Shown here piece after piece: positions 49,654 through 62,531 of a DNA stretch of 64,000 nucleotides. A program made the position numbers and the translations under genes. The stretch covers positions 725,145 to 789,144 of the forward strand of contig JAYKAV010002408.1 in NCBI GenBank assembly GCA_035582835.1, written 5' to 3'. The notes beneath the pieces are model-generated. The model made no database searches and was not told the origin of the DNA. It saw only the letters and a list, made by a program, of their open reading frames with translations. The stretch is from Phoebastria nigripes. Taxonomy: Eukaryota > Chordata > Aves > Procellariiformes > Diomedeidae. The first letter of the stretch is position 1; each line of letters begins with the position of its first letter.

Positions 49654-52600
49654 AGTAGCAGGTATTTTAATGTTTGGCCCAATTATATTTTGTCTTGGAA
49701 GAACATTTCTATTTCACAACAAATATATGTTTTCCATGTCCTAAATGATTGATTTTCACCTTCAAAACATATTACTTTACAAAGACATCATTTTTCTGTG
49801 CAATAAAAATAATAGGAGGTAAGAGAAGATGTTTATATAGTACAAAGGAAAACGATCACTAAAAGGAGTCTTACTGGCTACCAAGCTTGGTAAGAGTGCA
49901 ATTGCCTGAACAAAAGACTTAGGCCTATTAGAACCATCTGCTGACCTATTATGAAGCCAGGCTTTTCCTAAAGTCTCCAGAAACCACCTTTAGTTGCAAC
50001 ATCTGTTTTCTCGGGGACAAAAAAAATAATTGGTCAGAATATGTTTGCTCTACTGGCTGTTTCTTTGAATTTCTTGACTCTGAAAGCCACAGTGTGAGCA
50101 ATGTGTTGTTGGTGACATCCCTGGGAAAGCTTAAGGCTTTTGCTGCTGCAGGTGAGAAAATAAGCCCATAGTGAGAGCTGCCAGGGGCATCAGGCCTCCC
50201 TGTGGACAGCAGCTGGCACATAGCAGTTCCCTGAGGAGCAAGAGCCACAGCAGTAGCAGCACGCCTTTTTTCTCCCAGGGCTCTGGCATTAACATTTTTG
50301 CAACTCCTGTTTTGCGGTGTCTGGCAGCCAGCTTGCTCTAATCAATTACTACTTCTTTTGCCTGTGTGTAAAGCTGGCACTGAAGTGGATCTGTACATTT
50401 ATGGCAGTATAATAGCAAGACAGGTCCATTTGGTTAAGATCTAGTCAGGGACAAGTCACAGACAATTGGGACATTAACTGTGCAAAGTAAGGGCATATGC
50501 AGGGTGATGAACTTCACTCAACTAAGCCACAGAGAGAGATTTTCCTTGGCAGCCTTCTCATGGCTGAGCTTCCAAATTAAAAGAAGTCATGGGCAGGTGT
50601 CAGGTGTAATGAGATCAACCATGAAGTAAATGGTTTTTTTGCGTATCTCAGAATGTGACAGAAAAGAGCAATCCATAGGTCAGTTATGTGGAAGAGGGGT
50701 ACAGGCCCAATCTAACTGAATAGGGGAAGAAATGCCACATGGAGATCTTCAGGACAGAGGCATGCACTATCTCTTTTGTATTTAGATCTGACATTAACCC
50801 AAAGCTTCCATTTAAGTGAAGGGTACCTTAGATACTATGAAATTTTTTTGGGAAAAAAAAAATCCAGTCATACATTTTAGTCAATCAATTAAAAAATATG
50901 GTTACACATCCTTTTCCTTCCAGACAAAATGTGATAACATATGGCCTGCCTAATTAGTGCTTCATAAATCACTGTTGTATTTGATCATAAATGACACATA
51001 AAAGGAAACGATGTTTTAATACTTTGTACATACTTTCATGTTGCATGTGAGGTTCCTCTCAAAAAAAGCAGAATGATAATGTCTGGTTACTACCTCTATG
51101 ACAAAATTAACAAGCTCATATAAATTTCTAAATCAAGCAAACAGACTGTATCGGCAGGTGTTTGTATGAGGTAATACACTCCAAGAACATAGAAGTGCTT
51201 GGTAAGGATACTATACAAGGGTGTTAGTGTCATACTGGTGAAGAGAAGTGTAAATGTATCTGAAGAAAGGACGGAAAAAAAATGAAGAGGAATGGAACAG
51301 TCATGGAAAATTTGCATATTATTGGGTAAACAAAGCTTTTGTAAGCTAATTCAGGTGAACGTTTATGCCTTTACATATTATGGTAGTTTCGTAACAGTCT
51401 TTAGAGAACAGGCTTAGCTCTCTGGTGGTGACTTGCATTTGGAAACTAAACTAATCCATATGTTTAATGCAGAAGCTTATTTTACACAAGTGAGATTTTC
51501 AGCTTTTCACATGATACGTTTGAATCACTAATTGCTAATTGCAGATTCCCTCACTGTTCTTTTTAGTGACATATTTGTACCAGCCACTGAAAGATTACAT
51601 CGAGAACATCAATTGGTGCATAAATATTTATGAATACTTAAGTGGAATAATCAAGTGTAATAAACTCTCCAGAGATACCGCTGGTATCTGAAGAGAATTT
51701 TAAGAATCATATGATGTGTACATATGTGCTGTGAAAAAAGTTAACATTTGCCTTGCCAGAGTCCCTCTTTTATTAGAGGAAATAATTTGCTTTTGAGATT
51801 TCCAAACAAACTTTTCCCTTAAAACTTTTTGAGGTGGGGAAGAGAATTCTAGGCAAGTAAGAATAATTTTACTCCCAGTTTACTTCTTGAGAGATAGCAA
51901 TGACAGCTAGCTTGTGACTTAAAATGTTATTAGCACTGCAGGTTTTTTCCCTCAGAAGTACAGAGCTCCTTTAATTTCTTATGGTTTTATTAACAGCAGA
52001 GAATAGTATGCAGCCCTGCTCAGTAAGAAAACTAAGCACAGCAGCAGGCATCTACAAGACACCTTTTTCCACCCCATGAAGAAAGATACTTGCCTTTCAA
52101 ATGGAGAAGCCTTAAACAGTGCAAAATGGAGAGAGTTGTTCCCCATTCTTGCTTCCCTTTAGAAGGACAGCAAGATATTGCTGCTGGATGTCTAGGGAAA
52201 TTTGTCATTGTTGTTGCTAATTGTGTGAAGTCGCCCTATTTCTTTCCTTGGACTGAAAATGAAGTATTGATTATGAAATTTTATATCAGAATGTTTCTAA
52301 CAGCTCACTAGCAGAGGCTGCTAGGAAGCATAATTACAGGTAACAACTATATCACATTATATGTAAAATACAAAAAACTGATTCTGCATCATTATGACAT
52401 TTATGGAAAACTTCAGGGAAAAGTAAGTTTTTTACATACTTTGGCAGAAGCAAAGAACTGGAATGCAGATACAGCCAATCCCACACATTCGCTCTTGCTG
52501 CCAACATGTTTAGTCTCTTTAATTCATTATTTTAATACTCCAGTCATTCCAAAATCTTTCTATTTACTTGTTACTTCCAGACCTGTCAACTTTTAGGCTC

Positions 52601-52808
52601 AACAGACAAAGCTGTAACATGTCTGCCTTACTGGAAAGAGAGCATTATCCAGCAATCCTGCCTTTAGGCTTTGTCATCACCATTCCTGGACCCCAGCATT
52701 GTCTAAGGGCTTGGACTATAGTCCTGTACATTTCTAGTCTTAATGGACTGATATGTTAGACTTAAATCTGGAAGTATGACATTTAGGACTGATAAAAATC
52801 TTAATCTA
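49654..52808. other. AT-rich unique DNA, no gene recognised
   Basis: No gene or known repeat. CTAATTG occurs twice in close succession near 51527-51542, and short open frames look random. Confidence 0.5.
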
Positions 52809-52814
52809 AATTCT
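52809..52814. repeat. left target-site duplication of LTR D
   Basis: AATTCT, exactly repeated at 53352-53357. A 6-bp duplication is typical of class II (ERVK-like) integrases. Confidence 0.8.
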
Positions 52815-53057
52815 TGTCCTAGTTCCGGCTGGGATAGGGTTAATTTTCTTCCTAGTGCTGTGTTTTGGATTTGGCATGAGAAGAATGTTGATAACACACT
52901 GATGTTTTAGTTGTTGCTAAGTAGTGCTTACACTAGTCAAGGACATTTCAGCTTCCCATGCTCTGCCAGGTGCACAAGAAGCTGTGAGGGAGCATAGCCA
53001 GGACAGCTAACCCAACTGACCAACGGGGTATTCCATACCATATGATGCCATGCTCAG

Positions 53058-53067
53058 TATATAAATA
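53058..53067 (+). promoter_or_regulatory. TATA box of LTR D
   Basis: TATATAAATA followed by GGAGG, about 245 bp into the LTR and about 155 bp before the poly(A) signal, which is the expected U3/R layout. The related LTR E has lost this box. Confidence 0.7.
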
Positions 53068-53167
53068 GGAGGCGTAGTCCAGGAAGTAGCGATTGCTGCT
53101 TGGGTATCGGTCGGCAGGTGGTGAGCAATTGCATTGTGCATCACTCATTTTGTATATTCTACCATTG

Positions 53168-53197
<30 letters not shown>
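53168..53197 (+). repeat. (TGA)10 trinucleotide repeat
   Basis: Ten uninterrupted TGA units inside LTR D between the TATA box and the poly(A) signal. Pure repeats of this length tend to vary between individuals. Confidence 0.95.
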
Positions 53198-53202
<5 letters not shown>

Positions 53203-53219
53203 CCTTCCTTTTCTGTTCT

Positions 53220-53225
53220 ATTAAA
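53220..53225 (+). promoter_or_regulatory. poly(A) signal of LTR D (ATTAAA)
   Basis: ATTAAA directly before the shared 3' module (CTGTCTTTATCTCAA). It is the common variant of AATAAA and sits at the expected R/U5 border. Confidence 0.6.
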
Positions 53226-53351
53226 CTGTCTTTATCTCAATCCACAAATTCTACTTTTTTTTTCCCGATTCTCTCCCCCATCCCACTGTGGGGGCGGGTA
53301 GTGAGCGAGCAACTGTGTGGTGTTTGGCTGCCTGCCGGGTTAAACCACAAT

Positions 53352-53357
53352 AATTCT
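53352..53357. repeat. right target-site duplication of LTR D
   Basis: AATTCT, identical to 52809-52814. Confidence 0.8.
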
Positions 53358-56300
53358 GCAAATTATTTCCTCCAGCCTTCTGGTACAGAGACTGGAATGT
53401 TGATTCCAGAAACTGATATTCCCCCCTGCCCCAATCCACAAAAACTTCCAAGACTTTTATTGAATTAAATATAAAACAAGCAATTCATTTGACTTATTCC
53501 TGTGTTTCTCTCTGTGAAATCTATTTCACTGTGCTCTCAAGGCTTCGAGAGTCTTGAATATTATTTTTTTGATAATACATAACAAAGCTGATGGCCCAAA
53601 TATCCTGATTCAATTTTGGCAGTTCTAGGCTATCATCTTGCAATCAATGAAGATTGCAAGAACTCAGTGATGACAGAGATCATTGCAAATGTCAGGGATC
53701 AAGAATTGACACAAAGTAAAAGCTAAACAGATCAAGGTCCATGGTGTGTCTTCATGTGCTTATATCCTATTAACTGTTATTTAATGCTGAAATGATTTGC
53801 TGAGTTTGTCTCTGGAAGATTTGCATTTCAGCTCATGCAAAACAATAAGCACCACAGGATGTTTCCACTAGCCTTACAAGAAACTGGTGAAATGTTATCA
53901 TTCAAAATGAGCCAGATCACTATAGCAAATAAAACATAAAATGTTGAGGTTTTTCATTATACTCATATAATCTATTTTGCACCATATCCCCTCTCTGTAG
54001 TTCATACAAGTAGTTATTATAGGTAAAGTACTCAGAGGAAACTGTCATTGCTTGTGCTATCCCTATTCACTGAATAAGAGCCTTCAGCATCCAGAGCTTG
54101 GTCTTGCATATTTCATTGCCATTAAACACACAGAGATAAATAAAAGAGATCTGATGTTCCATTTTTATGTTAATTTCCAAAGGCATTTCATAAAGCTCTG
54201 TAATGTATGTTCACCCAGTGATACTGATTCTCTTTAAATACCTTTTAATATTAGTAGTGACATGATAATCTTTTTTTCCATTAAAAATGTTTTCCTCAGT
54301 GATAAATCATCAGCTTCAATGTCAATTATTTTGACTCTATTTTGTGGAGAGATGGATAACCAGGCACAGTTAGATACTTAGTTGCAGAATGGGTTCACAT
54401 AAATGTATAACTTTATTCTATTAGTATGCATCCCTAAATAGTAACAAATGTGTATTTGTAACTCTTTTTTTTCCTACTCTTCGTATAGAAGGAACATCAT
54501 TTAATGTGTTGCTTTAAAAGAAAGGAACAGAACTACTCACTAACTAGGCTTTTAAGCCTTCATTTAATTTTCCTTTTCTCTTGGGCCATAAAATAACTCA
54601 TGAAATATGAGACATTTAGTATGACTAATTAATCCCCATCTGATGTTTTTGCTAATATTATTACCATATTAATTAGCTAATTACCCTAACATTGCCAATG
54701 GTAATAAAATGAAAGCAATACTGCAACCATTCTCGTTGAGTGGTAGTCTGGCAAACCTCATTGCATTTAAAGTATTTCTGAAACAACATACAGTTCTAGG
54801 GAGGAAAACAAGGTAAGAATTGCACCCTATATCAAATCTGTTTGTTTGATAACAACAGAAAGTCTAAACTGCAAGGCAACATGCTTCTTATATATGTGTA
54901 ATTTTGGATATTGATATTCCCTTTCCCAACTATGAAAATAATACAGGTACGAATGATAATTTTATTTATAAGACGAGGAGGAAATGGCTCAAAAATTCAG
55001 CATATTGCAATTGAATACATGTGTATGTAGGTAGATAGATATCAGTTAGGTAATCAGAGATTATTGTGATGGGATTGTTTAGAAGACTGACAAATCAGGC
55101 CAGTTTTCAAACTTTACTGAATGAGTCAGTGGCACACTTCTTGCTACGGTTGTACTTACAAATTATTAATCATACATATCACTACATATGCAAAACTGTT
55201 AGTCTTTTATACCTGTGTTCTGAATTATCTGTGAGTATACAATAACACAGAGCTAATGATGTATAACATCACCAATAACAACGGTGGTGCTTCTTGGTGT
55301 TTTTATTCACTGACGTCCAAGTGATCAGGCTGGAGAGTTCTTTGATGAGAGGCCAAAACCAAAGTGGTTTTGTCTTCTTTCTTCTTTGATTTTCTGCACT
55401 TACGCCTGATGTTCTTATGCCATTTTCCTCTCCCCAAAAAGGGAGTCTAATCTTTCCAATCCTGCTTATCTATTTTCCTTTGTTTTGCCAGTCATCCTTT
55501 TGTGTATCCAGCGCATTCTATTTGCACTCCTTTGTACTTACCTTTTCTCTGTCTTGCACTTTTGTGTTAATTGGATGCCCTTTACATGCCACCACACCCC
55601 TCTTTGCTTGCCCCTTTGGTGGTCATACTTCTCATATACTTAGTAAAATGCTTATACATTGTGTCTGGCTAGGCCATGATACAAAATACGAGCATACTGT
55701 TGTTAAACAATTTCAGTTTGCTTATAATCAAATTAAAGGCAAGTTAATATTATTTACGTCGTTATGAGCACACTTTTAATTTGTAGGTGTTTAAGTTACA
55801 AGTGTTAGGCAGCAGAGTGTAAGCTCATGTTGATTGTGACTGAAAATGACTACCTTGACATTTTTCTATGGTAGCTATGCAAAGCATGTTTGGTCAACTT
55901 ACGTCAATGAATAATGAAAAAGTGTTTATGTGTATGTATTCAATGTCTGAGTTCTGAAATATAAAATGATTTTATTTCACTACAGTGTTGACAAAATAAA
56001 TAGGACAGGGATAAAGTTTAAAAACATCACTTTTCTATGACTAATAAACATCTCCTAAAAACTACTTTCTTCTCTGTCTACCTCCACAATGTTAGCATTA
56101 GACTTGGTTGTAGTTTTAAACTTGTAGAGATAGTAGAGAGCCTCTCTGATGAGTTCAGATTTCTGGCCTAATAATCTAAGCTGAGTCCATGAAAATAGTC
56201 TATTTGGTGCTATCCCACAAAAAGGAGTCTGTGTCAAAATGAGGCTTGTCCTGGCACCAGTTAATGGTTCCATGCAGTCTTCACTCAGTACTCTGTCCAA

Positions 56301-57807
56301 GCAGTTCCCTAGATGTGTTCGAACTGCTCATACAAACAAGTGCTCACCACAGTGTGAAAGGATCAAGACAGGAGAAGAATGTTCAGTGTTTACTTCTCAA
56401 TTTCATAGCTCTTCTCTGAAGCAACCTGAATCTCAGCAGGACCCCCTGAAGTGGGTGATACCACATTATCAACATAGAACACATGCACTACATTAGTCAT
56501 GCTACAATGGCCTTTAAACTGCGCCTGCTTATCTTAAGGAAAAAAAAAAAAATCATAAATCCTACCTTAAGCTTTCCCAGAACTTTCTGCTTCTAGCTTT
56601 TTCTCTGCAAGTCCACCTTTATTATCTTTTTTTCCTCAGGTGCTTGCTCCCACTGACTGATAATCCCAGGACCTGATATACTACCTCCACAAGCACATGA
56701 CAAAACTTGCTCTAAATGAAATGTTTTGTTTGGGTTTGTGTTCCATTCTTGTGGACAGCTAAAGGAAAGTCTTTGAATAAGAAGTGTTATTTTCCTTCAT
56801 TATGTTCTTCAAGACACCCAGAGAGATACTCTTCTGTGCTAATGAATGCATTCATCCGAGGGCACCATGAAACAAAACACCACAGGAACGCAGAAAGCAG
56901 CCTGCTGTCTGACTTTTCTCTAGGATAACTTAGGTGAAAATATGGGGAATCTTGACTACTTGTTTGTGCAACGCTACTTTATATTCTTGTGAGGTGTCAC
57001 AGTTGAATCTCATTCATTTACAGCATTGAGAATTATTTGTGAATTCATCTAAGAACCAGAAAGTAATGGAAGTGAATTTAGTCTTACATTATAAGCTACA
57101 CAGACCATGTATTTACAAGGTATTTAATGCTTTAATCAATGATTGTGTTGTTTTGCACTTTGAAAGTTTGTATTAAAACACATTGCTTTTGGAAGATAGA
57201 TATGGTTTACAAAAATGTATTTATTAACCTCTTTTCTCTATCTTAAAAATGAAAAAGCTACTACCTTGCCCATATAGGCATTTCCAAAGGAGCTGCCATT
57301 TCACTCATCAGCAGTATAGTAGATGCAAATTGACTCAAAGGTGAAAAACTATACTATAGCTAGCAAAGATCTTTCTCAAACACATATGTCTTGAATGTCA
57401 GCTCCATGTTATGTTTATTTCAGTTAGAAGGATTTCTAAAATGCTCTTAAGAAAGTTCTTTGACTTGTTAGATAACTTTTGAAGTTGAAGGAGTTTTTCT
57501 TGACCGCTTGTTACTGAACAATGTTTTTATGGTTGCCAATATGATGCACATAGATACATACCACATATTGGTTGATTAAACCTCTTTAAATTTCCTGATA
57601 CTGTGGAGAATGAAAAAATATCTTTAGCAGATTGAGGGGAAAAAAGGAGTTATTACTAGAGCTGTTCAGCAGAATAATGGTCACTTTCAAGTTAAATGCT
57701 CACTTTTCAATCTACTTGCCAAGGAAGGTCTGTAGCTTACTCCCACGCCATGTAGGAAGCCATTCCCTCCCAGCTGTGTTATGCCAGAAGAACTCCCAGA
57801 AGATATC
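53358..57807. other. AT-rich unique DNA, no gene recognised
   Basis: No gene or known retroelement. A cluster of homeodomain-type sites lies at 54626-54700 (separate entry). A GTAGATAGATA run occurs near 55030. An open frame of 116 residues (55417-55767) is unrecognised. Confidence 0.45.
54626..54700 (+). promoter_or_regulatory. candidate enhancer: dense homeodomain-site cluster
   Basis: Within 75 bp there is TAATTA running into TAATCC (54626-54635), a perfect 14-bp palindrome TAATTAGCTAATTA (54670-54683) and a CCAAT box (54695-54699). Such clusters are common in conserved vertebrate developmental enhancers. AT-rich DNA produces some of this by chance, and no conservation data are available. 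Confidence 0.3.
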
Positions 57808-58705
57808 TCACTGGGTTGGACAAGGGCTCCATTTAGCTCAATATCCAGCCTCCAACAGTAGCAAAAAAAAATGTCACTACAGAGAGCATGCAAGCTTGAA
57901 GGCTCTGCGCAGCCTGTTCCCATTAACTTAACACTATCCTCAGTTGTTGGAAGAGAAATGTCAGAAGGGACATACATATCTGCCTTGTCCTCTTACAACC
58001 TATTTATAGGCCTGTTGTCCATGAAGTTGTTTAAACGCTTGCTGAACCTGCTGATGCTGTCTACCTCCAAAATTTACTGTTGCAGCAAGTTCCAGAAGAT
58101 TGCTTATTGTTACATATTTACTTTTATGTTTTAAACCAATCTCCTATTAGTTTCCATTGCCCTCTAGTTTTACTGTTACATTTTCAATCTATTAATCAAT
58201 TTATGATTTTGTAAATCTTAATCCTATCCCTCTCAGCTATCTCCTTTCCAAACTATCTTAGACTTCTAGTCTCTCTTTGTAAAGCAGCTGCTTCATCTCC
58301 TTGATCATTTTAGTTGTCCTTCCCTGAAACACCTCAAACTGCTCTACACCCTTCTTGGACCAGAACTGTACACACTACTCAAGAGATGGGCAAAACAAGG
58401 TTTTATTCAGAAGCAAAAAACCACCCAAACTTTCAATTTTTTTCTGAATACCCTTTCTGATTTTATCCAACTTTTTTTGGGCTTTTTTGGCTGCCACACA
58501 ACACTGAACTAATGATTTCAGAGAATTGCTAATGACAGCTCCAGGATCTCTTTCCTGAATTGTAATTGCCAGCTTTGACTTCAGCTTTACTTAGATACGG
58601 CTTAGATTCTTTTCCCTAGATGCATTACTTTTCATTATCTACACTGAAGCTTATTTGCCACTGTTTTGTTGAGATTCTACCTGGTATCCCTCTGACAGAC
58701 AATAT
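57808..58705 (-). mobile_element. very old CR1-like LINE remnant, about 0.9 kb
   Basis: On the plus strand the stretch reads 'tcactgggttggacaagggctccatttagctc', then 'gtccatgaagttgtttaaacgc', 'aaccaatctcctattag', 'tcccctgaaacacc'-like words, 'gaactgtacacactactcaagag', 'ggctgccacacaac', 'ctccaggatctctttcctga' and 'gcttatttgccactgttttg'. This is the full minus-strand order of older reptile-type CR1 3' halves (3' UTR, last ORF2 part, 'ggatctctttcttga', 'catctgccatttt'). Divergence is high and no octamer tail is present, so it predates the avian CR1 copies in this window. Confidence 0.65.
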
Positions 58706-61700
58706 AGGTCAAATCCAGGTACATTTAATGAGAAAGTTAACTTGCGTAGTTCTTTTGGATTGAATTTTAATAAGTTGTTGTTTAAATGATGCAGCACATA
58801 TATTTAAGATATTTTTTATTGCAGTAATCGCTAATATACTCACTTTTAAATGAGCAAACCATACCTAGCTAATTGTAAGCAAAGGAACTTTACATACTTT
58901 TCCTATAGATGTAGTATACAAGGAGACCTGGTTCTTCAGAATATCAAAGCAGAAGCTTTGTTTAATTGTGGGCTAGTAGTTCTCCTTTGTCTTAGGAATA
59001 ATTTGAGTTGGAGGAATGACAGCATTTTTATTTGTTGATAATGCCACATACAAGCCAGGCTCTCAATTAATTTCCCTTCCCAGTGGTTGTAGAGAACCTC
59101 TTATTAATCTTATTATTGTTTAAACACATAATAATGTTAAATGAAATCCAAGAATTTCTAATGCCTGTGAACTCTTCAGTCTTTCTCACACTAAACACAC
59201 AGAGACCCATTTGTATCTGTGATCCCCTTTTTTCTTGAGTTATTAAAATTTATCTAAAAAAGCACTAGCAAACTCACTGCATATTGCAACAGTCTACCAA
59301 AATCAGGTTGTTCTATACGCTTCAGTGTGTAAAAGGCACTCTGACAGAGACTGTCCAGTGACCAGTTCCTCTTTCCCTGGGGATGATGCCTTTTCAGGAC
59401 CTGACAAGTATCGCTCGCCCACAGGACCAAACAATCCAGAACTGCTTCGGCTGAAAATTCATTTAGCAGGGATGTGAGATACCTGCAACCAGAAACAGGG
59501 TAGTAAGTGAATCTAATCTTAGCTACTCCAGGCATCTTATTTAGCTCCTCCTAGGTTAGGAGCCTAGGCTCCCTAGGTAGGCAAGAATTCACTGAACTCA
59601 AGGCAAATCCTAGTCTCAACAGTGAGAGTGCTAGCCCTGCCCCTCAGTATGACCAGCCATTCCTCCTGGAACAGCCTTCAGACCAGAGGAGAGAATAATT
59701 TTTCATCTAGTTCTTCTTTACAGGATAGGTGTGTTCTCAGATCCAGCAAACACTCATAGGTTGCAATTATTATCATAGCAAATCTTTCCTTGAGAGTTCT
59801 TTGTTATAATGCCAAGTTCTGCTTCTGTACACTGATGTAAATCCAGAGTATCACACAGAGTAAGCTCATGGAGAGCAGAATCTGACCCATACTTTCAATT
59901 ACCTGATGTTTTTTCTAGTGAAGACAGTACAACAACCTTCAGTATTAAATATGACCTTTCTATTTTTCTGAGTTTATGGATGAAGATCTTCTCATTCAGT
60001 AGCTCCAGCTATCTGTAAATTATTATATGACTGAAAAAAAAAAAAAAATCTAAAACCTTTGAATACACTTAGAAGAAACTCATTAAAGCTCAGAAGACAA
60101 GGGCGTTGTATCCGTGAGGGTAGATGCAACCCTGGAAGATGAGCCTAGAGCTCCCAGCAACAGCACACAATGCACTTAATTGTCCTGGATAACAAAACTT
60201 TTCTAAAAGGAGATAATAGGTCTGTTGTTGGTTTCAGAACAGTTCTTGGAGGCCTAGTGTCTTGAACTGTCACAAAATATTGCATCCATCTTATCTATTA
60301 ACAACCTAGGGAAGACCATTTCCAGAATGCAAAAGTTTAAGACTGGAGTTCACTTCTCAGGGTTACAGCTTTTAATAGACTGACTGTCACTGATAAGAAA
60401 ATGATGGAGGAGCACAATGTTCCTGCAATCTCATTAGCTGGATGTATTGTGTGATGTTAAAGTTACCAACGTGCAGAATACTAACACACACCAGCTGCAA
60501 AAGAGTGAAGGAGAAAGCAATTTAAAGTTATACATGAAACTTTTATACTCTAGCTGTTGATTTGAAATAACAGTTTGCAGTGCTTTATTTTTTTTTTTGG
60601 TATTCTGTGCTTACCTCTTTTAGGATACAGTTTAGTTGGTGTTAATAATAATACACTAAAAAAAAAACCTCAACAACAACCAACCAACCAAAAACCCTGC
60701 AACACAAATATTTTTTACTTTTTTTTCCCTTATGCCAAATATTTCAGTAATGCTGCCTTCTTTTTGAGAAAGGGATGTGAAAATACCCAATAAGGAACAA
60801 ATGGGGATTCACTCCTTACAGTTGCTTGACTGCCTAATACAGTTATTAGAGTGTAAATGTGACATTTTAAATTTTTTACCTAGGGGAAAATCTAACCAAA
60901 GAGGCTGACCTTTAGTCATTTACACATCTGCAGTAAGGCCACCACTGATATTTTGTAATTGCCTGTCACATGTATTGTTAAATATGATGTAAATACCCCT
61001 CCATACATCTCCAACCTAATCAATAGTTTTCCTATCAAGATAAAACACTCCTTATGCAATAGAAACTTACATTTGTAAGTCTGTCTTTCTAACTAGGATG
61101 CAAGCTGGCAACTCTGCAAAGGAAACACGGACTGAAAGACAAGAAACACTGCAATATTTATGGTTTTTCCTTCAAACTACTCATCCTGGAGATGAAGTGG
61201 GGTAAATCAGACATTTTAGGCCGTGACACTTTGTAATTATTAGCTAAAAACTGTCTGTGATAGTCTTGTCTCTGCACTAACTTTAGTACAATTTTGTGAC
61301 AGGTTAGTGTACATTTTTAAGGACTTTGCTCCTATCGTCCTGTTGGATCTTGTGTTTCATGGATAAGTTAAATTTCCTCAAGAGTCTGCAATCATTTGAT
61401 TCTGGCTGTTCATTCCCCTGAGAGATGTTGACATCTCCAGCATATATGTACCTTTAGGTGAAAAATGTGTGCTAGCGATACTGTTCCACTACATCCTAGC
61501 GCTCTCCCAGCAGCGGCAGCAGCTAATATACCTTCACTCTCCATGTGGTTCAGGAATGACCCATGGGAACATGCTAGAATAAGGGGATAATACTCAGGTT
61601 AGAAACAGGTAGGGAATTTAGTGTTCTTTGCTGGTAGTTAAGAAGAACTCTGAGTCAAAATGGGGTATATAAACCTTTGTTACCATAAAAGGGTAGAAAC

Positions 61701-62496
61701 ATACATTCGAGAATGCAACCCTTGAGGAAGCAGGGGAATCTGTGCAACCAGCTCTCTGTGGGGCTCCTAGCATGGTCAAGGGCTGTTTTGAACCAGAGTA
61801 TTTTAAAGGCTTACCTGTACTCTCTGCAGATGATCCCTCAAAAGCTTTTAAGCATGTGGTGGCAAATTTCTATTAAAAGCGTTGTAGTCCATTGTCTCTG
61901 GGGCCAGCCCGGATATCTGTAAATACCAAGTTTGATTTTCCATATGTAACAGCACCAATTGCACCCATGCATGCTCTTCTGCATGTCACTGAACTGTAAA
62001 AATATAACATTTTATAACGCAGATGATTTTGTTACAGAAATGGAAAGATGCTGCACTCAAATTAGTGAAATCAAACATGAGAGTACACAAGAATGTATCA
62101 GAGCACACAAATAGTTGTTTCCTTTCTTTATAGGTAATGTTAGAGCTGTGGAACCACAATGTAATTTTTCCCTTTATTCTCATGTGCAGAACTGTATGTT
62201 CTGTGTCAATGCCAACAAGGGACTCTAAAGCTTAGCTTTCTAGGTTAAAATTTCTCTACCCTTTGATTTAGGGTGAGGTGACTATCTACTTCTGTTTTCT
62301 AGAATGTTCTTTGCAATGTCTGGGGCTTTTGCCATCAAAACCAGGATACTGAACTAAAAATCACCACCCTGCTCCAGTACAGTGTTTCTACTGGTACTTC
62401 TAATGTAGTAAGGATTCATTAGAATAATTTGTATTATCTGATGTCAGAATTACCAGCAGAACATAGGTTTTCAAATCATTGCTTGTAACTTTTTTT

Positions 62497-62531
62497 GGTT
62501 TGGTTTGGTTTGGTTTGGTTTGGTTTGGTTT
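62497..62531 (+). repeat. (GGTTT)7 simple repeat
   Basis: Seven tandem GGTTT units preceded and followed by T runs. Confidence 0.9.

Larger units (their letters stand above)
52815..53351 (+). mobile_element. solo LTR 'D' of an endogenous retrovirus, promoter signals intact
   Basis: It starts TGTCCTAGTTCCGGCTGGGA and ends GGTTAAACCACAATA, where the last CA has become TA. The flanks carry the exact 6-bp duplication AATTCT. The order U3 with a TATA box (53058-53067), a short (TGA)10 repeat, ATTAAA (53220-53225) and a 3' module 'ctgtctttatctcaat' fits a plus-strand LTR. The U3 matches LTR E (13371-13965), but the stretch after the TATA box is different. No viral genes flank it, so LTR-LTR recombination removed the provirus. 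An open frame at 53100-53468 with an aspartate run is just the TGA repeat read in another frame. Confidence 0.9.

Noticed and set aside
53100..53468. 122-residue open frame with an aspartate run
   Set aside because: It is the (TGA)10 microsatellite of LTR D read as GAT codons, running across the LTR end into flanking DNA.
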